Below, in pieces: positions 1 to 10,609 of a stretch of 64,000 nt of DNA (positions are counted from its first letter, which is position 1; each line of letters starts with the position of its first letter). This stretch comes from Symbiodinium natans (taxonomy: Eukaryota > Sar > Dinophyceae > Suessiales > Symbiodiniaceae), in NCBI GenBank assembly GCA_905221605.1, contig CAJNDS010002077.1:561501-625500 (forward strand), given 5' to 3'. Made by a program: the position numbers and the translations under genes. The notes under the pieces are model-generated. The model did no database searches. It saw nothing but the letters and a program-made list of their open reading frames with translations, and was not told where the DNA came from.

Positions 1-2
1 CA

Positions 3-122
3 GCCCAGTCCATCCCTTTCTTTGTCATGCAGCTCGCCCTTGACGGGGAGCAGGTGGAGGAGGCCATCCTGGAGAAGGCCTCCCGATCTTGGGGAGCGGG
101 CTTGAGGCGACGCGAAACTTAG
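3..122 (+). CDS. Possible terminal exon of an unknown gene (enters from left edge)
   Basis: An open frame runs from the window edge to a TAG at 120-122. It encodes about 39 residues containing MQLALDGEQVEEAILEKASR, a charged helical stretch that reads like real coding sequence and ends in a basic tail (GLRRRET). No family is recognised. The frame has no upstream context, so the true exon start lies at or before the edge. A splice donor inside the frame is also possible, in which case the TAG would be intronic. It is on the same strand as the phosphatase gene that follows. Confidence 0.35.
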   Translation, partial: AQSIPFFVMQLALDGEQVEEAILEKASRSWGAGLRRRET

Positions 123-517
123 AGGAAGGTTGTAATTGTAGTCTCCACACAGCTACAGGCCGACGATAAATACCATGAATGAGTTTGTGTACGACGCATT
201 GTGAAGACTGGTACGTAGAGGTTGAGGTCTGAGCCGCGAAGGTTTCTGTCGCGCGCAAGTTTTGCCAAGCTTTGGTGTGAGTAATGTCTCGACTTGTGCA
301 AGTGTGGTTTCCCAGGGCTGGCTTCGCAAGCAAACCGTTTGGCTCCGCGCACGCCACGGAAGCTTACAATGCGCTCGACAACATTCCCTGAACATCCTGT
401 GGTGTTTTTGCCCAAGCAAGCTTGCTGTAAAAGCGCGTAGTTAATCTACGTGGGCTTGTGTTTGAAGTTTGTCGTCAACTGTTATAGCCCCACCAGCCGA
501 CTTGGACGTTCTTAGCA
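123..517. other. No gene seen
   Basis: No coding exon, RNA gene or repeat could be supported here. It lies between the possible terminal exon and the first possible exon of the phosphatase. Confidence 0.4.
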
Positions 518-2513
518 GCCCGTGAGGCGTTGATCAGTGCCTTCGAGAAGGCCGTGCGAGGGTTGCAACAGTGCTGCTTGATAGTTGCAATCTTGGGTTT
601 GGCATCGTTTCTCTTGTTCAACCTCCACACCCCCCCCCCCCCCCCTCAAAGATCCGATTCGTGGGAAACAAAACGAGCTTCTTTCCGCCGCAGAGATGGC
701 CCTGCGGCCGCACCCCCTGCGTCCACTCCACCCCGGCCGAAGCCCCGGTCCACCCCAATCCCCCTAGCTGCAGGCTGACGAAGACCTGCAGCAGCATGCG
801 GCGTATGCGGAGAGTGGCTGCACAGCGCATCGGCTGCCAGTTCAAGTTCGAGTACGCATTAGCACATTCGCTTGGATAGTGGAAAGTAGTGCTGGTGCTA
901 AGACGATGCCTGTCAATTAACCAGCGACTGGATCAAAAAGAGCAAAGCAAGTACAGATCCAGGCGGTGGCAGCATTGTGGACGGGCCGCAAAGTGTGGAC
1001 TGCCCATACTGGAGACAGCCGTTGTCTCCTTTTGAAGGTGGCATGGCGGTTGGTTGAGAGTATATCCTCACTACGGCAGACCATCTAGCGCGGCAAGGGT
1101 GTAAGTGCTAGCAGTGAGGACCAGCAAGTGATCTTCTCGACAGAAGATCATAAGCCCAGCTGCGTGCAGGCTCGGTAGATTCGCTGCCCTTGCTGTGCAG
1201 ACTTGTGTGCGAGCTGTTGGCTGTGCAACTGGTCAGGAAAGACGACGCGTGGAGGAGAGCGGCGGCGAGGTGCGCTCGCTGAGCTCGGATGCTCCACGGC
1301 TGCACCATACGACAGCAAGGAGCTGTAGCCAAAGCAGTGTACTCATCGAGTTTCTGAAAGTCGATTGGGATAGGCTGAGTCTTCGGGGAGTATTTATCTC
1401 GGGTTTCCGCAGGGACGAGAAGCCAATGCCAATTATCAGAAGTATCAGCGCGAGATAGTACAAGTATAAGTATGTGTCAGGAAGATGGCGTGAGGGCTCC
1501 CGGCAACATTGCTGCCCAGGACGTGCCTCGCGTCTTCTTCCCGGGCCAGATTCGGCCAGGCCTTGCGATGACCAGGGCTCTGGGCGACAACAGCGCGAAG
1601 GGCTGCGGTATCATTGCAACGCCGCAGGCGTGCCGGACCAATCGCTTTGAGCTTCGGTATGCTTCGGTTGTGACAGGGCAGAGGTGTTCAGGGCCAGCTG
1701 ACAGGTGCACCACACCTGCATGGACATGGGCCAGGCGTGGCAGACCTCACCCTTTTCCGTAGACATGCGCCCAGCTGTAGTAGCGTGCGCTAGGCCGCGA
1801 TTGTCCTTGCCAGTGATGGCCGTGAACTTGATCTGTCTGTGCAATCGAGGCGGCTAGTGCGCAGTGCGCAGTGCAGCGGAAATCCGAGGTGTTTGGGAGG
1901 TCGTGCAGGACCACGAAGTGCCGGCGCTGGTCTGCGAACCTTTTCATCCAATTACAAGCATAGGTTTCGTAAGCTAGATCTACAGAGTTTCATAATTACC
2001 CAAGCAATGTGTAGATACTCTGGGGCTTCCAATGTGAAGGGTAAAGAGGGGCAAGGTCGAAGGCGTTGCGCGGCTGTGCTGGCTCGTGGAGGCACTCGCC
2101 GAGCTGGAAGTCGTCGCTTCTAGATGTCTGGGCTCGCGAAATGCGAAACGGTCGTCGCTTATGGACGTCTGCGATCCAAAATGCGAAATTACACCTCTGC
2201 TCAAGCAGTCCGTCGGCGTCATAACCTCGTGTCGATATGCGGGGACTTTGGGTGCGACGAAGCTGTCCCAAAGGAAAGTTTCGACACGGCGAAGCTGCAG
2301 TCGGAAGCTTTGACGCGTTGGGCATCGCTCACTGGCTGGGCCCTTGGTGTCTTTGAGACGAGTTGCGGCTTGCGCTGTACGCATTCTTGGCCTAGGTGGA
2401 CAATATCGTGCCCGCTCCTCAAATCTGCAGCTGTCGAAGGTGCAGTAGAGGCAGAGCCGGGCTGACCAGCAACTCAGGATGATGTTACTAGCATCGTCGT
2501 CCCGCTCATTTGA
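518..2513 (+). CDS. PP2C-family Ser/Thr protein phosphatase, multi-exon
   Basis: Metal-dependent (Mn/Mg) Ser/Thr phosphatase. Exons joined in phase are 774-824, 963-1037, 1125-1169, 1237-1290, 1520-1627, a short piece ending at 1818, 1889-1929 and the last exon 2478-2513. PP2C motifs appear in the correct order: SGCT, then TGDSRC, EDHKP, ERRRVEESGGEV, GLAMTRALGD, LASDG joined to VWEVVQDHEV, and finally DDVTSIVV with a TGA stop. The Asp residues in TGDSR, ASDG and DDVTS are the expected metal-site positions. Donors are mostly GC (825, 1170, 1291, 1628 or 1624, 1819) with GT at 1038 and 1930. Two parts are unresolved: the piece between GIIATP and IVLASDG, and the segment before the last exon, where SEALTRW near 2301-2340 fits the family. 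A possible earlier exon near 518-570 reads ALISAFEKAVRGLQ. The N-terminal DGHGG region was not found, so the 5' end is open. Confidence 0.88.
637..650 (+). repeat. Poly-C tract
   Basis: A pure C run in the presumed intron before the phosphatase exon at 774. It is one of several G or C homopolymers in the window. Confidence 0.8.
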
Positions 2514-2944
2514 GCCGCTCCAGCTAAACAAGCCCATGTACAGAAGGACCACGGAAGCTCCTGACCTTTCTGGCAGCTTTGCATGCTTGCGCCCCTTTGC
2601 TTGCGGAAGTGTATTCTTTGCTGGATGCGGTTGTTTATGGTTTCTATGGTTGCTTAGATGTTGCGCACAAGGCTGCAAGCCTCTCAGACATGTCAGAGGC
2701 CAGCTCCTGCAAGGCATCTTTCAACATCTCATGTCGAAACTGCACTTATGCCCTTTAGGCAGGCTGCAGACACGAAGTATTTAAATGAGATGACGTGCAT
2801 GATCTGTGGCGTTGGTGTGGAACGTAAGTGAAACCATCCCTGCTGCGGCATTCATGTTTGCAGTGCTTGCCTCACAATGACGACAAGCGCTGGTTCCACA
2901 CATCTGCCCAACGACCAGGAATAATGCCTGGAGAACTCGAGAAG
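2514..2944. other. Post-phosphatase spacer, possible small exon
   Basis: Little can be supported. Near 2785-2815 a frame reads MTCMICGVGVE and then meets GTAAGTG, a good donor; a GCAG acceptor follows near 2860. This could be a small zinc-binding exon of another plus-strand gene, but the family is not recognised and the link is weak. Confidence 0.25.
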
Positions 2945-4868
2945 AGCCTGGGCTTTGATTTCATTTGAAAATCTTATTGAAATCAACGGAATCATCGGAT
3001 TCGAAAAATCTTGAATTTTATTTGGAATCAATACACGTTTAATCTCATAGATTACGAAAAAGATTTTTTAATTATTTTAATTATATTATTGCCGTATACT
3101 TATTTAATATAGTATATATATATATATATTCATAAAATTAGAATTGAGGGGTATTCATAGATTCATACATTTCATTATTATTTTTATTGACGATTGGATT
3201 GAAATAAATATTTAAATATTTTGGAGATTTGATTTAATTCGCGCTTTTGGACGCATATGCCACTCGTATTATCGATTTTTAGGAATTTCTCATAGAGATC
3301 TGAATTTCTAAGATTCTTTGATTGGTTTTGGTCTTATATTATATTTATAGATAGATCGATGAATCTAAGATTTAATTATCATCTAATGATTTGATCGAAA
3401 AGATTTTATCTTAGGATTCTATTCTTCGGAGATGGGCTCATAATAATCATTTCATTTCGAGATCCATTAATATTTGATTATTATTAAATATTTTGATCTA
3501 TATATCATTCATTTATTCAGATGAAATGGGGGGGGGGCAATCTTTATTTATCTAATTCTCATGAAAATGGATATATTTATAAGATTTTAGAAACTTAATG
3601 AAATTCTTGAGATTTCTGGATCCTTTGGAATTTAGGATTTAGGATTTGGGATCCCCTCTGGAATCTTTACGATTTAGGATTCGGATTTTCGAAATACGAG
3701 GAAAATCTTGTCTCAAGAGATATTAGATTTAAAAAAATTGGAATGAAAATTAAGAAATGATATCTAGGAAGAAATATCTATCATGAATGATTGGGAAGGT
3801 ACATGGTAATCTTTCTGAGAAGATTATATTCCCAGAAATATTGGACCGATCTTTAGAATCTCTTCTTTAGGCTCCACATCAGAAGAAATACGAATTAAAT
3901 ATTGTGCATCCTAAAATATTATGAATAATGACCTTGATATTTCAATCGATAATTCGAGAATATCTCTAATAAATTTCCGCGGCGGCGCTACGATCATTCC
4001 CTTCTTCTTCATCGTTATGGAGGGGTCGGCGCCATCTATGGGGGATCGAATCTGGCATATCAAATATCACGAGACTACTAAAGGAATGAAATATATATAA
4101 GATATGAGAGAAGCCCTCTGAATATCGGTCGAAAATCGAAGATTTATTGATTCCAAAGGAGGATTCGTAATTCGATCTCATTCCTATTACATATTCTTCA
4201 AGAGTCCGCACGCGCCCATCTCGCAACCCCTAGTTGTTTCAAAAATAATCGATTCAAAATCCATATTCTGAACCTGGCAGGCCATCTCCGTATTGTGATA
4301 CCGACGCTTGTATTCGACAAATATCGTGGCGGTCCCACCCGATCCCGATACGACCAAATTGAACATAGAAATCGTATATGGAGATATCAAAACGATATTT
4401 AAATCCAAACGAGGATACTTCTACCATGAATTTTTATGGAGATGAGATGGAATATTATAGAGAACATCCGTCGGGCGTCTACCCTCGGCATTTGGCAAAA
4501 GACCCGCAATCTCAAGCCGTGGCCGCATCCCAACCCGTTCCGCGACCGCATAGATCGAGTCGCGGAGGGTGTAGTGCATGCGAGTGCGAGCTCCTCCTAC
4601 CATATATCCTCCAGAGATCAGAATTTCAATCCAAATCGCAAGGAGAGAGAATCAAGGACTAGAATATTAGAGAGGAGAGAATCTGAATTCATACTAGGCG
4701 TTCCGACGAGCCAATATTATGGAAATTGATATGTTTGAATCCAAAGCGTGTCGCTCATAGAAGATCCTTATATAAGATAATCATTGTTTTTCTGAATGGT
4801 TATCTGAACCAATTCGCGATGATTGGGGCAAGTCGTACCATATGCCGGAAAAATATTCGGGAGAAAAG
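2945..4868. other. AT-rich island with foreign composition
   Basis: Base composition switches abruptly at about 2945 to a strongly AT-rich sequence (runs such as ATATATATATAT near 3115-3130, many GATTT/AATCT words) and back to GC-rich at about 4870, just before the long ORF. The flanks are GC-rich. Two short open frames on the minus strand (3966-4226 and 4187-4408) and one on the plus strand (4378-4662) match no family I know and may be chance. It could be the 5' untranslated or promoter part of the retroelement that follows, an inserted organellar or foreign fragment, or a low-GC domain boundary. No tRNA or rRNA was recognised. Confidence 0.7.
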
Positions 4869-4902
4869 TGGTAGCCTAGCCTTGCGTGCGTAGTGTTTCA
4901 CC

Positions 4903-4923
4903 TCGGTAGGCTCTCGGCTCAGG
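4903..4923 (+). promoter_or_regulatory. Degenerate dinoflagellate spliced-leader relic (candidate)
   Basis: The 21 bases before the long ORF match the 22-nt dinoflagellate spliced-leader consensus at 16 positions, with five mismatches and one gap. The parts TCGGTAGGC and CTCGGCTCAGG correspond to the 5' and 3' halves. The match ends 7 nt before the ATG at 4931. A genomic SL relic next to a start codon is the known signature of a trans-spliced mRNA copied back into DNA. A partial GTAGCC match at 4871-4876 could be a second, older relic. The sequence is short, so chance is possible. Confidence 0.5.
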
Positions 4924-4930
4924 GGTGACC

Positions 4931-7900
4931 ATGAGGGTCGCTCTAGTTGTGTTATGTTCTGTCCTTCGCCCCTTGTGCGGGCTATGGCCTTTTTCTGCGG
5001 AAGAAAGTAACATTACCTGCGATAAAGCAGGAACATGTCCGAAAGAAGAAGCCGAGTCATCCTTTCCCCGTGGCTCGCCACCGAGCCCGGGAGCGAACTA
5101 CTGGTGGTTTGACTGGACCTGGGAAGGGTCCACTGATCCTAAAACCAGTACACCTCGAGCGGATGATGCCCACTCCAAACGATGGTACCTCCGGCTTCTT
5201 GCCGGGGCGCTGTGGGAAATTTGGGAAGGAGGGCTGACCTGGTGCGGCACCCTGTGTGCCTCCATAGGCCTAGCAGCCCGGTGGACCTACTGGCTGGCCA
5301 CCGCCACCATATTATTGGGGACGCTACAATTGACCTATTGGTCTTATACTTGGGTCGTCCGCCCCCTGTTCGTGGTTTTCTATGCTATGGTGCAGTACCT
5401 CGCAGGAAGAGGATCATGGGATGCTGTGCTAAGAGGGCATGGCGAGAACCCATACCAGGTACGCTGGACGGGCCCTAAGGGGCAGCAACCTTGGTCCGTC
5501 AACTACGTTCAGGATCAAGTACGAGGACGCGGAGAACAGCAGCTGCCATACGATCTCCTCGTGACAGATGGAGTGGCCGTCGCTAGGATACGGCATGGAG
5601 CTATCCGGGGACGCACTAATCGTCATGGATTCCTCTGCCGCTGCGACAGCATACACGGAGCATCCCATCGATATTGGAGGAGGTGCCTAGAACAAGCTCA
5701 ATATTTAGTGCATCTTTGCTCCTCAGACCCATGTAGCTCACCGGAGGCAGCTGAAGTGCATGTGCAGGCCAATAGTGTCGTGCCACAAAGCGTCGACGTC
5801 GATCTAAACGAGCTGGCCGGGAGAGGCCCAGTTTGCCGCGCCTTCAATGCCTCAAAATTTGTAGCTTTACAAGGAGTGGTAGGAATGTGGGGCTCCTACG
5901 TGGCCTGTAGTCGCTGGTTCGCCTCCTGGTGTTGTTGCTGCGGATCGAAGCCCCCGAGGCGCGGTCCGCGCCCGGGCAGCGAAGAGGAAAGAACCCCCCG
6001 CCACGACCTGTCAGAAACGGAGTCGGAGGAAGAAGACAATCCTTGCCAAGCCGACGTCGTCGCCTGGAAAGAAGGTGCGCAGACTAAACGGCTCAGCAAG
6101 GAACGCTGTAAGGATGCAGCCTGCGGGTGGGTGAAACTCCTGAATGACGACAACCCACACAGCAGCAACGGAGAGTTGTATTGGGATGGGATGCAAGCCA
6201 GCTGTCAGCTATGTTCACGCCATCAAGAAAGTTACGCCCTGTCTAAGGCCCGAAGAGCTTGTTCGGTGGAGGGATGCGAAAGGGCGGCGCAAACGGTGCG
6301 TGGAGGAGTCAAGCTGTGTAAGATGCACGCTAGCAAAGAGGAAAGGGGTCCACCCGGGAAATTGAGCACGTCGACCTCCCGCTCCAGGGCCCTGCCGGAA
6401 CCAGGAAAGAGGCGAACGTCCAGCCGTGGAGCGAATCGCGCCCGGCTACACTCTCAAGACGTGACACCGAAACGAGGATGCAGCCAGGCGGAGGCTGCTG
6501 AACTAAGGGGAATATCGTCTCCGCCTCGCCTTGATGGGCCCTCCACCGAGGAAGGGCAGTTACCTCATGAAGCTATCGTCGAGGACCAAGTTTTGCAGGG
6601 CCTCACCTGGGAAGAAATCGCGGGTATCCCGGAGGAAGAGATGAGGAAATGGGCAATAGCGTTAAAGCAAACCGCCCCTACCATTGCCGTCTCTACCTTT
6701 GCCGGCCCTGGCAGCATAGGACGAAAGGAACCACAAAGACAAGGGGACCCCGATCTCGGCCAAGCACTTTTCGAGTATCTCGAGGCTAGACTCCAGGGTA
6801 GCAGCCAAGCACAAGCCATCGAGTCTGCATCGGCGGGTAGGTGGACGCTCACGGAAGGGTCCCAGCGACTAAAGGAAGTAGCCCGGAAGCACTGCCTCCA
6901 GCTCTCCCAAGAGCTTCCCGCGGAATCGCGGCGCCTTATCTGGGAGCTTGCGCAGCTCCCGACTGAACACAGAGAAGTGCCCCTTGGCAGAACCGACCCA
7001 TGGGCTGGTCCAGCCCCGGGGGTAGCTTCTTGCGCCCGTGGGACACAGCCTCTCACTGACGCTGGACCTGGAACTGGTTTTCCGGCCCAATCCTTGTTCA
7101 GACCCCTCGCGCCAAGCATGGGCCCGGCCGGTCGAACTGACGCAGTAGACGCCCTCGCGCACGCCACCCGAGCTTTCCGAGCCGGAGCATATACTGACGG
7201 GGAAGCGCCTGCTCCCGACGAAACCACCAAGGCGCTTCAAGCGATAGCAAAAAGCCTGACCTCCAAAGAGGATTCCCTCGCGCAAGATCGGGGAAAACTC
7301 TCGTCCATAGGGCGCCTCGAGGAGCGCCTCGTCTTCTTGCTGCGAGGATGCGACACCTTGAGTGTTACTCTGTGTCCGGGCGTTGTCGGTAAAGAGCTAT
7401 TTCACGCATTAAGGATTGCAGGAACTCAAGCCCGACCTCAGCTACGCAAAATTGAGTTTCCGTGCAACATCCAAAACAGGCACAGTTATGGGTTCGCTGC
7501 TCTGCAACTGGGGGGAAAAACCTTGAATACCCTGCCAGAGTACTGCCTTTCAGCCGGAGACTTTCCACTGACTTCCGAGGAAGATTTTGACAATTACGGG
7601 GGAACTCCGGACCTCAAGCTGGAAAAAAGGGGGCGGTACCCAAACACTCTCACTTCTTGGTTTCGCGCTGCGTTGCGACAGTCATGGGCCTTCGCTTGCC
7701 TGTTCGGGGAAGAGTATTACCCGGTCCTTGAGAAGGCCGCAGCCCACCTCTTGCGCCTGGGTGAACAACACGGACATGCTTGGCCGGCGTCGTCCGTTTA
7801 TGGAGCGTGGGAGGAATTATGGGCACGCTTTTGTGAAGAGGCCCGTGAGCTCGATCGCCGAGTGCGTCGAGCGATGCAGGACGATACGCCCGCCTTCGCG

Positions 7901-8182
7901 AGGCTAAAGTTTTTTGCATTGTCCCCGGGACCTGATGGCCTGCCATGGCTCCAGCTGCCCAGGACGTTCCGGTTGGATGATGATGCCCAGTACTTTTGTA
8001 TGGACATATTCCCGCGCATGCAGCGCCAACTGTCTCGCGCCTGTTGGTCAGGCGCGCAAAGAAAGGGCGCCGCCAGTGGGGGCCGTGCGGCAGGGAATCC
8101 TGAACAAGCTGAGGCTCGTTCCGAGCCCGGCAATGCGCCAGCCCTCCCTCGAGCGGGCAGAGTAAAAAGCGAGCCCTCAGGC
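4931..8182 (+). CDS. Long intronless ORF, probable retroelement (gag/ORF1-like) protein, 3' truncated by gap
   Basis: An uninterrupted frame of about 1,084 codons runs until the assembly gap; the true C-terminus is unknown. I start it at ATG 4931 (in-frame GTG at 4925 also possible). It begins with a hydrophobic signal-like segment (MRVALVVLCSVL) and has Trp-rich hydrophobic segments at about residues 85-158 that could be two or three membrane spans, and a Cys-rich hydrophobic patch near 315-345. A Cys/His cluster lies at about 424-466 (CQLCSRH, then CSVEGC, then LCKMH), resembling a zinc-binding motif. A long charged linker follows, and then a globular region with SWFRAALRQSWAFACLFGEE and YGAWEELWARFCEEARELD. 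No reverse transcriptase or protease is visible before the gap. In a genome whose exons are usually under 200 bp, this frame and the SL relic before it point to retroposition. A lineage-specific cellular gene is the alternative. Confidence 0.55.
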
Positions 8183-8282
8183 NNNNNNNNNNNNNNNNNN
8201 NNNNNNNNNNNNNNNNNNNNNNNNNNNNNNNNNNNNNNNNNNNNNNNNNNNNNNNNNNNNNNNNNNNNNNNNNNNNNNNNNN
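8183..8282. other. Assembly gap (100 N)
   Basis: Exactly 100 undetermined bases, the usual placeholder for a gap of unknown size. Any reading frame drawn across it is artificial. Confidence 0.99.
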
Positions 8283-8339
8283 GGTTTGGGGTGGGTGGGT
8301 GGGTGGGTGGGTGGGTGGGTGGGTGGGTGTGCGTGTGCA

Positions 8340-8405
<66 letters not shown>

Positions 8406-8560
8406 CGCGTGTGCTTGTGCCCCATTGCGTCTACGTCTACGGCTGTTGCTGTATGTGTGTGTGTGTGTGTGTTTATGCGTGTTCATGTGTGACTGCGTGC
8501 GTCGTTGTCTGTGTCTGCGTGTCTGTGTGTTGATATGTCTGTAGGTTTGCGTTTTACGTG
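8283..8560. repeat. GGGT / GCGT / GT simple repeats
   Basis: Runs of GGGT (8288-8328), GCGT (8335-8370) and GT (8370-8395), then a looser GT-rich tract to about 8545. The low-complexity frames here (Gly-Trp or Cys-Val repeats) are not genes. The repeat probably caused the adjoining gap. Confidence 0.9.
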
Positions 8561-8639
8561 TTTGTGTATGTGGTGCGCATGGGTGCATTCACGGCGTGCA
8601 CGTGCCTGAACTTGTGCCGTCCGGGCATTGTCAAGGAGC

Positions 8640-9300
8640 TGCAACCGCAATGCCAAAAAGGCGCTGGCCTCTCAATCATGGCCTCATCGTTATGCAGGGC
8701 CCGGCCTCGCGGAGCTCCTCGATGGTCTGGTCGACCTGCCACAGCTGTGGCAATCAAGCTTAGGAGCAAGGTGCCTGGCATGGGATCTCGTGAGCTGAAA
8801 TGTGCGAGCCCATGCCTGCTTGAGCTCTGCAACAGCCCCTCTCCAGTCTTCCACTGATGCCTCTTCCTTGCGTCGTGGAAATTTATATGTTCATCTCTCG
8901 TTTCGACATGGGCCCGGCCTCGGCCATGGCCAGGACGTTTGCTACCCAAGCCCAACTTCTGAGACCAAAAAGTCAAGCGCACGGGGCAAAGCATGGGCTC
9001 ATGCAACTTCCAGGACTCGCAGGGTCTTGCGGGGGCACGGACCGCTGCAATACTGCAATATACTGCAACTCTTGGCGGTCGTCGCCAGACATCACCAGAC
9101 AAAGCCAGGTCATTTTCTGGGACTGTGCCACACGCTCGGCTAGAAGGTTCTTTGGCTACGAGAGAGTTTTTTCTCATCTCCAAGGTGAAGTACACATAGG
9201 TACACTGTAGACGAAGTAGGCTGCACAAGAGCCAAGGAGCTCGAGTCTCAAGCGCAAGGCCGCCGGGCCGCTGCGCAGCTGGGCTACGCAACGGTCCCTC
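8640..9300 (-). CDS. Minus-strand exon-like segments, helical protein, unidentified
   Basis: Several short minus-strand stretches look coding and are bounded by AG acceptors. One at about 8700-8735 begins after GCAG and reads VDQTIEELREAGP. One at about 8790-8840 reads AVAELKQAWARTFQL. One near 8900-8940 reads LAMAEAGPMSKREM. They are charged and helical. They are probably the 3' exons of the gene continuing to the right (9330-10100), since the strand and style agree, but I could not join them in phase. No family is recognised. Confidence 0.35.
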
Positions 9301-9329
9301 ACGCAGCTGGAGTTGGAGTCATGCCCTGC

Positions 9330-10061
9330 AAGGCCTGCCTGGGCATGGAAAGGATCTTGGTGAGCGCAAGTCACAGCTCCCGGAGCGCTGCTCCGGAGCG
9401 CCACAGACAAGGACGCCGCATCTCCGCCAGAAGCTTCTCCAGGTTCTTGAGGTGCTCCTGCCAACGGGGGAAAGTGGGCTTTTTGTGGCGGAAGCGGAGG
9501 CGCGGGCCCTTCAGTCTCCTGCTGCAAGGGAGTCAGCTCGGCCTCCATGCTTGCGCCCCACGACAAGGCTTTTCAGACATCCCAAGCTGTCGATACACCA
9601 CCACGGGAAATTGGCGCCTCGTTTTGGGCCTCTTCTTTGGGCTCCTCCTTGACTTCGCTGACTTCGAGCTTCGATTCCTCGGACTCCGGGTTCCCGGGGT
9701 TCTGCAGGTTCTCCGGGTTCTCCGGCTTCGGGTGCTGGGGCTCCACGTTTCGAGAATCCTGGGGCAATTTTCCGAACCACCGGTAGTGCCCAAGGTACGA
9801 AAACACAGAAAACCCCCGGTCCTGCTCAGGTTTTTGCAACTTCCGCACTTGCTGGGGTTCAGCTGCCTGTTGCCGAGCACGCTCTTCCTCTTCTGCCTGC
9901 TCCACCATGGCCTTAAGTTTTGCAACGCTGGAGATTCTTGCAGACCTGCACCTGAACGCTGAGAGCCTCGCTTGCTCCATCAAATGCCTCCTTCGAGCGC
10001 TGCGGCGCTCAGGAGGCTCGAAGCTATGGAGCTCCCAGTACCAGAAGTACGCGCCTAACAT
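9330..10061 (-). CDS. Minus-strand exons of a charged coiled-coil protein, unidentified
   Basis: The stretch on the minus strand below 10061 is strongly coding-like: ERRSARRRHLMEQARLSAF, then AMVEQAEEEERARQQAAE, then an acidic region (SEESKLEVSEVKEEPKEEAQ). A separate exon near 9410-9460 follows a GGCAG acceptor and reads EHLKNLEKLLAEMRR. The pattern is that of a coiled-coil or cytoskeletal protein. Introns probably interrupt the open frame and exact borders are not set. It is likely one gene with the segments on either side. The function is unknown. Confidence 0.45.
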
Positions 10062-10139
10062 GGAAGTTGGACATTCGAACCAAGCCGTGAATTTGTGGAG
10101 GTAAGGAGGACACCATAGGCGGCAAGGCGTTTTTCAAGC

Positions 10140-10580
10140 CATACCTAGGCATTCGAGAGGTAACTACCTGACATGTGACACCTCTCTCCAGCATGAGACG
10201 GAGACCTTCCATGAGGCGAACCAACACAGAAGTTGAAGTGTGCGCCGCCGAAGAGATCGTCTCCTTAATGTCATCTGCGATGGTATTAACATCTCTACGA
10301 GGCAAGTTGAGTACAAATGTGCCGCATGGTTGCAGCTACCATTGACCGCACGGAATTCTCCCTTTGTGCAGCTTCTGAGCAGGCCGCTGATTGAGAGGAC
10401 CACCTGACACGTACCTCTCACGATCACGCATAGTGCGGTCGCAGCACAGATTTTCTCTAGAGCACTGGGATGAGGCGCGACTAGATTTGCAAAACTTGTC
10501 CTTCGGTGAAGATGGGCCCATGTAACGGCATCTGGGAATGGCAACAACCGACTACTCCTGCGCATAACCTGCAACCGCAA
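10140..10580 (-). CDS. Minus-strand exon-like segments, unidentified
   Basis: Coding-like minus-strand stretches include KICAATALCVIVRG (around 10420-10460), VVLSISGLLRSCTKGEF after a CAG acceptor (about 10345-10405) and DIKETISSAAHTSTSVLVRL (about 10220-10290). They may be the 5' exons of the coiled-coil gene to the left. No family is recognised and no start codon could be placed. Confidence 0.35.
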
Positions 10581-10609
10581 TGCTGCAGGTAAAGGAAGCA
10601 CATGAAAGT

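Noticed and set aside
1980-2717. 245-codon minus-strand open frame
   Set aside because: It lies antisense to the 3' part of the phosphatase gene, including the motif-bearing last exon, and has no recognisable domain.
2945-4868. AT-rich island as plastid or mitochondrial DNA
   Set aside because: No organellar gene, tRNA or rRNA could be recognised; composition alone is not enough.
8183-8588. Continuation of the long ORF through the gap into a Gly-Trp/Cys-Val tail
   Set aside because: The frame crosses 100 N of unknown length and then simple repeat; the join is artificial.
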